Assembly: GCA_025350445.1 (NCBI GenBank)
Contig: JANXXV010000376.1
Location: 1 to 18,474 of the forward strand
Length of the DNA: 18,474 nt
Origin: Bryobacteraceae bacterium
GTDB taxonomy: Bacteria > Acidobacteriota > Terriglobia > Bryobacterales > Bryobacteraceae
Direction: 5' to 3'
Position 1 is the stretch's first letter; each line of letters starts with the position of its first letter. The notes under the pieces are model-generated. The model searched no databases. It saw only the letters and a list, made by a program, of their open reading frames with translations, and was not told the origin of the DNA. Position numbers and translations under genes: made by a program. Below are positions 12,637 through 18,474 of this stretch, one piece after another.

Positions 12637-14934
12637 TCAGACCTCGAAGTCGCGCTCAAAGAGGGATTCGCCCAGCTTCCGCGTCTGAAGGTAATGCGCT
12701 TTGGCGGCCAGCAGGCGCTCGCCCAGTTGGTCGAAGGCTCGCGTGCGGCCCTCTTCGTGATCGTTTGAAATCCAAAGGTCTAATATGACGCCGGCAAACT
12801 CACGGCTTTCGTCCAGCTTGCCATCGCCGTTGAACGAATCGAGAATGGCGTCCATCTCTCCCACCACCAGTTCAAACATGTTGATCTTGTCGTGAAGCAC
12901 GCGCAGAAGGTGCTCTTCAATGGTGCCTTGCTGGCAGAAGTTGAACACGAACACTTCCCGTGTCTGCCCGATGCGGTGGACACGGCCGACCCGCTGTTCC
13001 AGGCGCATGGGGCTCCACGGCAGATCGAAATTAATCACCGTATTGGCGAATTGCAGATTGCGGCCCTCCCCGCCGCTGCCGGTGGAGAGCAGCACCCGCG
13101 CCTCGTCACGGAAGCGGGTGATGGCGGCGTCTTTCTCCGGCCGCGATAAGTCGCCGCTGAAACGCGCATAGGGGATGGACCGATGTTGGCAGATCTCGGC
13201 GAGATGGTCGAGCGTGGGTGCAAATTCAGTGAAGACCACGATCTTGCCGGAGTGGGAGGCAAGCATCTCGCCGAGCTGTTCTCCCTTGGCGCTGGCGCGA
13301 ATCCGGGAAGCGATTTCCTGTATCCCGCTCAGTTCCTTTTTCTCTGTTGCGCTGGCCCAGGTATCCTCGTGGATCGCCCGGCCGAGCGAGCGGTACAAAG
13401 CGTGCGGACTGCTGCCGGCCTGGCGCAACAGCCACGAGAGAGCCATGGAAGATCCGCCCTTTGCTTTGTATCGCGAGGATACGAATTCGGAAATGCGGCC
13501 GTATACTTCCGCTTCCTCCGGCGAGGGCGTAACCACTACGCTGCCGGCAATGCGGTGCGGCAGACGAACATCCACGGCCGAGCGTGTATTGCGAATCATC
13601 ACGTCCGCCAGCAGGCCGCGCAGACGGCCGGGGTCCTTCGGAGATCGTGGCTTGCCGGCCGTCACGAAATGTTTTTTGAATTCAGCTTCGGTGGACAGCA
13701 AGCCGGGTTTTAGCACGGTGATCAGGTTGTAGAGTTCGATAAGACTGTTTTCCACCGGGGTGGCGGACAGCATCAAAATAAACTTCTTGGTGAGCGAGTT
13801 GATCAATTTCCAGTTGGCGCTGGTGCGGTTCTTGAGGCAGTGCGCTTCATCCACGATCACCATGTCCCATGGGATGGCGGCCAGCATACCGGCGTGCGGT
13901 TCCAGGCGCGCCATGCCGAGCGAGGCCACGATGAGCGGCTCCGACTTCCAGAAATGCGCGGGATCGTTGCGAAACTCCGCGCCCTCGGGCGATGCCGGAG
14001 CAAGGCCGAACTTTTCAACGAGCTCGCCCTTCCACTGCGTGACCAGTGCGGGAGGCGTCAACACCAGTGCTTTGCGCACCATTCCGCGCGCCCAATATTC
14101 CTTCAGCACCAGACATGCTTCGATGGTTTTGCCTAAACCCACCTCATCGGCCAGCAGAGCGCGGCCTTTGAAATGGCGCAGTACTTTGCGGACAGTTTCG
14201 TGCTGATAGGAGTACGTATCGACGCCGTTGAGGGAGCCGAGACAGACCAGGTCTTCGAAGCTTTGCGCCATCCGGAGTTCGAGGAAGCGGCGGCGCAGAA
14301 AGCAATCGGCTAGAGATCCGGCGGGCTGGTTTTTAAAATCAGGTTCGGCCGCAGGGAGAAATTCCACGCGGACACGCGGGGTTTCGGGCTCAGGAGGCGG
14401 GAGCGGTTCCGAAGGTTTTGGGGTTGACGCGGCTACAGCAGGCACTGGCAATGTGACCGTAGCGGTTGGCGCGGGTATTTCCCGTTCCAGTTGTGCGCAG
14501 GCCGTGAGAGCAGCGTTTCTCAGGGACCGGTCGCCTGGGTCTTTCGAAGAACCGATAGTCTCCGAAACGGCTTGATATTCCTTGAGCGCCTCCTGTTTGC
14601 GGCCCAACCGGTGAAGCGTCTGCGCTATGGAAAATACGGTTTCGGGGTACTTATCAAACTTACGGAGCTGGTTGAAATACCAGAGCGCTTCGGTGAAATT
14701 ACCGGCCTGGAAATACATTTGCCCCAGCAGATCGAGCGCTTCCATATGATCCGGGTAGAAGGAGAGAGCTTTTTTGGCATCGCGGGCTGCCGCTGGGAAA
14801 TCACCGCGCCGGCGGTCCGCTATTGCTAGGGCTGTCCAATGCTCCGCATCCCGGCGGTTCAACTCCAGGCGCTCCTGGGCGAGACGGAGCTTAATCTCTC
14901 GTTTTCGTTTCTCTTCCCGGCGGGCGTCGGCCAC
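12637..14934 (-). CDS. SNF2-family helicase-like ATPase with N-terminal TPR repeats
   Basis: This encodes 765 residues from GTG at 14934; the frame is closed upstream and has no ATG, and no strong ribosome site is visible. Residues 1-30 are basic and charged. About 30-125 form three TPR-like repeats (AEHWTALAIADRRRGDFPAA; MEALDLLGQMYFQAGNFTEA; ETVFSIAQTLHRLGRKQEAL). A proline-rich linker spans about 153-190. The SNF2 core follows: Walker A DEVGLGKT (263-270), DEAH (362-365), motif III LSATP (389-393), then the second lobe with FSGD (592-595), motif V STGSGGEGRNLQ (617-628) and motif VI QRVGRVHRIGQT (647-658). All catalytic motifs are intact. Such enzymes translocate on duplex DNA or strip proteins, as RapA does for RNA polymerase. 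The TPR front end suggests docking on a partner, perhaps the product of the next gene. Confidence 0.93.
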   Translation of the reverse strand: MADARREEKRKREIKLRLAQERLELNRRDAEHWTALAIADRRRGDFPAAARDAKKALSFYPDHMEALDLLGQMYFQAGNFTEALWYFNQLRKFDKYPETVFSIAQTLHRLGRKQEALKEYQAVSETIGSSKDPGDRSLRNAALTACAQLEREIPAPTATVTLPVPAVAASTPKPSEPLPPPEPETPRVRVEFLPAAEPDFKNQPAGSLADCFLRRRFLELRMAQSFEDLVCLGSLNGVDTYSYQHETVRKVLRHFKGRALLADEVGLGKTIEACLVLKEYWARGMVRKALVLTPPALVTQWKGELVEKFGLAPASPEGAEFRNDPAHFWKSEPLIVASLGMARLEPHAGMLAAIPWDMVIVDEAHCLKNRTSANWKLINSLTKKFILMLSATPVENSLIELYNLITVLKPGLLSTEAEFKKHFVTAGKPRSPKDPGRLRGLLADVMIRNTRSAVDVRLPHRIAGSVVVTPSPEEAEVYGRISEFVSSRYKAKGGSSMALSWLLRQAGSSPHALYRSLGRAIHEDTWASATEKKELSGIQEIASRIRASAKGEQLGEMLASHSGKIVVFTEFAPTLDHLAEICQHRSIPYARFSGDLSRPEKDAAITRFRDEARVLLSTGSGGEGRNLQFANTVINFDLPWSPMRLEQRVGRVHRIGQTREVFVFNFCQQGTIEEHLLRVLHDKINMFELVVGEMDAILDSFNGDGKLDESREFAGVILDLWISNDHEEGRTRAFDQLGERLLAAKAHYLQTRKLGESLFERDFEV

Positions 14935-15236
14935 TGTGTTTTCAGGATAGAACGGGTGAGGTTAAAAGTGCGAGCGCCGCTCTGGCACCAACACAGCGGG
15001 CGCGGCACAATGGACGCGTTGACTTGCGGCTTCCGCTCCCGGCGCGGCCCCGAGTTCCAAATGAGGTTTTGTGAATCTCACTCATTCGGGCACGTATTGG
15101 TCAAGATTCCACGAACGCGGCGGATAGCCGGATATAAAGGACGCTATCACACTCCAGAGAGCAAAAACCAATTGTTGACCGCCGTAGTCCTTCACTAGGG
15201 TGAAGACATATAAACCGGTGCCGAGCCGGTTACGCT
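14935..15236. other. 302-bp divergent intergenic region between the SNF2 operon and the UPF0175 module
   Basis: It must hold promoters for both directions. On the minus strand TTGGTG and TTTTAA are spaced 18 nt apart, 20-50 nt before the SNF2 GTG, but the match is weak. On the plus side two small hairpins (see 15190-15231) precede the UPF0175 ATG. No ORF here resembles a protein. Confidence 0.45.
15190..15231 (+). promoter_or_regulatory. Two short palindromes before the UPF0175 antitoxin, candidate operator
   Basis: CTTCAC-TAGG-GTGAAG (15190-15205) and AACCGG-N7-CCGGTT (15213-15231) are perfect 6-bp-arm inverted repeats; the second ends 5 bp before the ATG at 15237. TATAAA at 15209-15214 lies between them and could be a -10, but no -35 is properly spaced. 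The second stem would also sequester the ribosome site. Confidence 0.4.
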
Positions 15237-15491
15237 ATGACCTTTCATCCCGATATTCCTGAATCCATTGCAAGCAGCCTTCGGCTTCCCCTGCCGTAGA
15301 TCGAGCCGCGCCGGCGCTCCGAACTTGCGATTGCGCTCTATGCCCAGGGCATCCTTTCCTTTGGCAAGGCGAGCGAGCCCGCCGATGTCTCCCGGTTTTC
15401 CTTCGCCGGCCTTTTCACTCGCCGCGAGATTCCCCGTCACTACACCAGCGACGAATTGGCGCAAGACCTCGATTATGCGCGCGGTCGGTAA
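15237..15491 (+). pseudogene. UPF0175-family antitoxin with an in-frame TAG at codon 21
   Basis: From ATG at 15237 the 84-codon frame reads MTFHPDIPESIASSLRLPLP, TAG (15297-15299), IEPRRRSELAIALYAQGILS, FGKASEPADVSRFSFAGLFT and RREIPRHYTSDELAQDLDYA, ending at TAA 15489-15491. This is a UPF0175 antitoxin over its full length (LALALYAQGxLS, FxELLxxRxIPRHYT). Relatives usually have glutamate where the TAG stands (GAG to TAG), so one base change explains it. No ribosome site is obvious. It overlaps the start of the DUF3368 toxin at 15475, the usual order for this pair. Without readthrough only a 20-residue peptide is made. Confidence 0.85.
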
Positions 15492-16000
15492 CACTTCGCC
15501 GATTTCCAATCTTGCCTCCATTGGCCGTCTTGATCTCTTAAGACCGCAATGTTCGGGGATATGGATTCCCACCGCCGTCATGCACGAGTTGGAGAACCAC
15601 CCCGGCCCGGTTGCCGTTGCTGCGATCCAGGCAGCTCTCAGCGAAGGCTGGATATGTACCATCGCTGCCAGCCCGTCTTCATCCAGGAGAAGCTGCAGCC
15701 ATCGCTCCGGCTATCGATCTCCAAGCCGGCTTCGTTCTCATTGCTGAACAGGAAGGACGCCGGTACGCCGCCCAGGCCGGACTCTCCGTTTCAGGCGTTC
15801 TTGGGGTTCTGTTGCGCGCCAAGGGCAACGGGACCATCCGGAAAATCGGGCCTGAAGTTGAATTACTCCGGAGCAAGGCCCGTTTTTTCGTTGCCCTGTC
15901 CCTAGAAGCCAGAGTGCTTGCTGCCGCGGGTGAGCAGGCAGGTAGACACTATCGTCGAGCGGCTGGCACCGGGGTGTCGACAAGCCGGGTTCAACGATGA
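15475..16000 (+). pseudogene. DUF3368 PIN-like toxin, frameshifted with a small internal deletion
   Basis: From ATG at 15475 the first frame reads MRAVGNTSPISNLASIGRLD, LLRPQCSGIWIPTAVMHELE and AAIQAALSEGWI to about 15655. The family then continues in another frame from about 15680: LHPGEAAAIAPAIDLQAGFV, LIAEQEGRRYAAQAGLSVSG, VLGVLLRAKGNGTIRKI and FFVALSLEARVLAAAGE. Relatives carry a dozen or so more residues between these blocks, so a deletion of uncertain size shifted the frame. The NTSPISNL start and the DPGEAEAIAxA-like block (here HPGEAAAIA) are DUF3368 hallmarks. The second frame also runs about 18 residues past the normal AAAGE end to TGA at 15998-16000, so the original stop may be lost too. 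DUF3368 proteins are PIN-fold nucleases paired with UPF0175; both partners are damaged here. Confidence 0.85.
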
Positions 16001-16040
16001 TGAGGGACGGACGTGAGTATGATGGCTTTACTCGATATCC

Positions 16041-16913
16041 ATGCCCAATTCCGAGAACATTCCACCAGAAGGCTGCCGGCTTACCGCTTACCGTCTTCAT
16101 GAACACGATACCTTTCTGAAGATTGTTCCCGCTCCGGCCGACCGCTTCTGGATGGATTTCACCACGCATGGCTGGGCGAACCGGTGCTTACCGCTACGCA
16201 TTGCCAACCAGGCAGGCTGGCATGTTTTGAACAACAGCAAGTTTGAAGTGGAGTGGAATGGTAAACCGGATGTAGACGCCGTGACAATCACTTTTCTTGA
16301 CGGCCGCCAGTCGCGTTTTGTGAAGAGCAATTTCGGCTTCGGCATTCTCACCTGGTATCTGCCGTATCTGTTCCGCACTTCGCCGGGTTACAACCTGCTG
16401 GTGCGCGGCCCGGCCAATCTACCCAAAGACGGCATCTCCGCCATTGAAGGGCTGGTGGAAACCGACTGGGTGGAAGGTACCTTCAGCGTCAATTGGAAGA
16501 TCACCCGGCCATTCATGAAGATCCGTTTCGAGGTGGATGATCCCATCTGCATGCTGGTGCCGCAACGCCGCGTGGAACTGGAGGCCGCCGAGCCGTCGAT
16601 CCGCAACCTGGAATCGAACCCGGAACTACTGCATGGGTACAAGGAGTGGATTGCCAGCCGGCGGGCATTTGTGGCGCAGGTGAGCGCGAATCCGCCGAAG
16701 AAGGACGAGTCCCTGCCGTGGCAAGGCCACTATACGCGGGGAACGCACGTGTCCGGGGAGGCCGCTCCCAAGCATCAGAACAAGCTGCACTTGCGGCCTT
16801 TTCAGGAGATGGAAGCGCCGTTAAGAGCGCCGGGGTCGCTTACGCCGGCCATCGCCGCGGTGCAGCGCGCGCCTTCTACCTGGGACAAGATGAAACGTCT
16901 ACTTCACCGCTAA
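16041..16913 (+). CDS. DUF6065-family protein of unknown function
   Basis: This encodes 290 residues from ATG at 16041. A TATGAT box lies at 16018-16023 but no good ribosome site. The characteristic block WMDFTTHGWANRCLPLRIAN then QAGWHVLNN (residues about 35-63) identifies it to me as DUF6065. Further conserved-looking parts are FGFGILTWYLPYLFRTSPGY (about 100-120), LLVRGPANLPKDGI and LVETDWVEGTFSVNWKITRP, ending in a Pro/Arg-rich tail. No signal peptide or membrane segment is seen. The aromatic-rich beta pattern suggests a small-molecule or protein binding fold, but no catalytic motif is recognisable and I assign no function. Its last 15 bases overlap the convergent permease gene. It is complete, unlike the TA genes just upstream. 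Confidence 0.82.
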   Translation: MPNSENIPPEGCRLTAYRLHEHDTFLKIVPAPADRFWMDFTTHGWANRCLPLRIANQAGWHVLNNSKFEVEWNGKPDVDAVTITFLDGRQSRFVKSNFGFGILTWYLPYLFRTSPGYNLLVRGPANLPKDGISAIEGLVETDWVEGTFSVNWKITRPFMKIRFEVDDPICMLVPQRRVELEAAEPSIRNLESNPELLHGYKEWIASRRAFVAQVSANPPKKDESLPWQGHYTRGTHVSGEAAPKHQNKLHLRPFQEMEAPLRAPGSLTPAIAAVQRAPSTWDKMKRLLHR

Positions 16914-18191
16914 CCGCAATCGCGACGCCGCTAAGATCACCAACCCAAAAGCCGCCGCGATTGCCGTATCTCTCGCCTCGCGCCAGGTGCTGTTTGACAG
17001 TAGCCAGCAGGCCAGCAGAATGGCCGCGGCCGCAACCGCCGTACCACCCTTCACGTGAAACCGGGCCACACGCACTCCGGCTTTGCGGCGCAGCATCGGA
17101 AGCGCGGCGCAGGTTGTTATGTAGATGGTGAGCCTCGCCAGGGTGCTGATGGTCAGCGCATAGATGAACGTGCCGGAAAGCGCCAGCGCCAGCATCATAG
17201 CGCCAGTGAACAGAATGGAATAATGCGGCGTGTGAAAGCGCGGGTGCGTCTTGCCCAGAACGCGCGGCATCTCCCCGCGTTCGCCCATGGCAAACGGAAT
17301 GCGCGAGGCCGCCAGCAGCGTGATGTGCAGGTTTGCGGCAATCGAAATCACAATGCCCGCGGAAATAATCGAGGCTCCGGCGCGGCCCATAAAACGGCTG
17401 GCGGCATCAGCCAGAGGGCGCTGTGAGGATGCCAGTCCGGGGAGCGTTCCGATGCACACAATCTGGATCAACAGATACACGGCGGCGATCAAACCAATCC
17501 CCGTCAAAAGCGCCATCGGGATATCCCGCCGCGGATCGCGAATCTCTCCGCTGGGAATCACCGCGATCTCAAAGCCGGTGAACGCATAGACCAGCAGCAG
17601 CACGGAGGTGGAGAACGGCGCATAGGCCGGCGCGGCGGCGAACGTGAAACTGTCCCAGTTGGTGAACCACAACCCGGCTGCAATAAAAAGCGCGATGGGG
17701 ATCAGCTTGCCTGCGGTGAACAGATTGTTCACCTGGGTAGCGTTGCGAATGCCTATGATGTTGATGCCGATCAACGCGGCCGCTACCACGCAGAGGAACA
17801 CATTCCGGCCCGTGCCCGTGGCAATCACCGGCCAGAAATAAGCAGCGTAGCCCACCAGCAGATTGGAGTTCGCCGCGAAGGCACTCACGCGCGCCAGCCA
17901 CATCAGCCAGCCGGTCTCAAAGCCGACCACCGGACCGAACGCTTCGCGTGCATATAAATACGGTCCGCCCGTTTCATTGAACCGGCTTCCTACTTCGGCA
18001 AAGCAGATCACGATCAACGATGCGAAAACGCCGCAGACCAGAAACGCCAGCAGGCTGAAATCGCCAATCAGGCCGAACACTCTGGCGGGCAATCCGAAGA
18101 TGCCGGCGCCGATGACGGAATTGATGGTGACCGCAACCAGATCCAACCTACCGATGGATCTGACCAAGCCGGTCTGTACGGTCTTCGCCAT
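16899..18191 (-). CDS. APC-superfamily amino acid permease
   Basis: This encodes 430 residues from ATG at 18191. It carries the APC signature at the N-terminus: GRLDLVAVTINSVIGAGIFG (residues about 14-33), where the unwound first helix G-x-G-I-F binds the substrate amino group. About twelve hydrophobic helices follow, for example ALIGINIIGIRNATQV, LLVYAFTGFEIAVIPSGEI (helix 6) and ANLHITLLAASRIPFAMGER. The charged DPRRDIP loop is typical. It should be an inner-membrane amino acid/cation symporter or antiporter; the substrate cannot be told from sequence. The ribosome site is weak. The gene is convergent with DUF6065 (15-bp tail overlap), and its upstream region lies in a degraded cupin gene, so its promoter may have been changed. 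Confidence 0.92.
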   Translation of the reverse strand: MAKTVQTGLVRSIGRLDLVAVTINSVIGAGIFGLPARVFGLIGDFSLLAFLVCGVFASLIVICFAEVGSRFNETGGPYLYAREAFGPVVGFETGWLMWLARVSAFAANSNLLVGYAAYFWPVIATGTGRNVFLCVVAAALIGINIIGIRNATQVNNLFTAGKLIPIALFIAAGLWFTNWDSFTFAAAPAYAPFSTSVLLLVYAFTGFEIAVIPSGEIRDPRRDIPMALLTGIGLIAAVYLLIQIVCIGTLPGLASSQRPLADAASRFMGRAGASIISAGIVISIAANLHITLLAASRIPFAMGERGEMPRVLGKTHPRFHTPHYSILFTGAMMLALALSGTFIYALTISTLARLTIYITTCAALPMLRRKAGVRVARFHVKGGTAVAAAAILLACWLLSNSTWREARDTAIAAAFGLVILAASRLRLAVK

Positions 18192-18211
18192 TGAGGCTCT
18201 GATCGTAGCAG

Positions 18212-18343
18212 ACGAGCCTGTTTGGCGAGCACGGAGGGCGATCCCTGCTTCCCGACAATCACCGCGAGGAAGCGCACCGGATTGGTTGCACTGGCATTCT
18301 TGGCGAGCACGTGAACGTGCCCGGCCGGTTCAAAGAACACCTC
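18212..18343 (-). pseudogene. Cupin-domain protein fragment
   Basis: On the minus strand from 18343 the frame reads EVFFEPAGHVHVLAKNASAT then NPVRFLAVIVGKQGSPSVLA. This is the C-terminal half of a small cupin protein (G-E-x-F-F-E-P-P-G-x-x-H-x-x-x-x-N, A-R-F-L-A). The first half is missing; the fragment starts at the A/T homopolymer at 18344-18351, beyond which a MocR-like fragment begins on the opposite strand. No stop closes the frame near the expected end, and it continues into the permease gene out of phase. It is a decayed remnant. Confidence 0.7.
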
Positions 18344-18372
18344 TTTTTTTTGTGGGTGGCCGCGACGGCGGC

Positions 18373-18474
18373 GTTGCGCTTCTACAATGGGCGCTGGAAG
18401 AAGCTGCATGGATTGTGGAAGACGATTACGACAGTGAGTATCGATACAGCGGGCGGCCGGTGGCGGCGTTGCAG
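18373..18474 (+). pseudogene. MocR/GntR-type regulator fragment (aminotransferase-like domain)
   Basis: Thirty-four codons to the window edge read VALLQWALEEAAWIVEDDYD then SEYRYSGRPVAALQ. This is the strongly conserved EDDYDSEYRY block of MocR-family regulators, where a winged-helix domain is fused to a PLP-binding aminotransferase fold. The 350 or so residues that should precede it, including the DNA-binding domain, are absent: the sequence upstream (18344 leftward) is a cupin fragment on the other strand. The gene is therefore 5'-truncated; what follows lies outside the window. Confidence 0.8.

Noticed and set aside
13175..13732. Plus-strand ORFs (185 and 176 codons) opposite the SNF2 ATPase
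   Set aside because: They overlap conserved helicase motifs on the other strand and resemble nothing.
11550..14934. Calling the SNF2 pair a DISARM system
   Set aside because: No methyltransferase, DUF1998 (DrmB), phospholipase D or second helicase gene is present; only an SNF2 ATPase is shared.

Overview
The window reads as a piece of chromosome from an Acidobacteria-like soil bacterium of the Solibacter/Bryobacter type. This is an inference from the moderately high GC, the gene families (a small secreted protein family I associate with that group, DUF6065, a two-domain alpha/beta-hydrolase, TPR-SNF2 ATPase) and the density of toxin-antitoxin (TA) modules; no marker gene is present to prove it. 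No rRNA, tRNA, CRISPR array, plasmid origin or complete insertion sequence was seen.

Layout. 1-334: N-terminal part of a small secreted protein (minus strand, runs off the left edge). 572-2470: a TA island with a vapBC pair whose toxin is split by a 118-bp palindromic MITE-like element, a frameshifted parE remnant, and one complete parDE pair. 2601-6710: a 1369-residue envelope-polysaccharide enzyme that fuses a pyruvyl-transferase-like domain, a coiled coil, a GT-B glycosyltransferase, a GT2 glycosyltransferase and a small C-terminal beta domain. 6821-8117: remnant of an IS256-family transposase abutting a PIN-toxin C-terminal fragment, then a DUF1778 antitoxin with a palindromic operator and a GNAT toxin broken by an internal deletion. 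8271-9938: secreted alpha/beta-hydrolase lacking its usual nucleophile serine. 10266-11464: higBA with a nonsense codon in the toxin, then divergently a vapB antitoxin with a toxin of only 11 codons. 11550-14934: two tightly coupled minus-strand genes, a TPR-SNF2 ATPase and a coiled-coil protein ending in a 12-cysteine zinc-binding-like module. 15237-16000: UPF0175 antitoxin and DUF3368 PIN toxin, both broken. 16041-16913: DUF6065 protein. 16899-18191: APC amino-acid permease. 18212-18474: fragments of a cupin gene and a MocR-type regulator meeting at a homopolymer tract.

How it fits together. Parts of eight TA systems from several unrelated families lie between larger, intact genes. In seven of them the toxin is destroyed by a different kind of lesion (insertion, frameshift, nonsense, internal deletion, 3' or 5' truncation), while four antitoxins beside dead toxins remain open; only parDE at 1905-2470 looks complete. 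This is a TA graveyard with selective antitoxin survival. The best candidate for an undescribed functional unit is the TPR-SNF2 ATPase plus its translationally coupled cysteine-cluster partner, which recalls eukaryotic SNF2-RING proteins split over two genes. The large triple-enzyme fusion is the other standout. Coordinates of degraded genes are approximate where the frame is lost.
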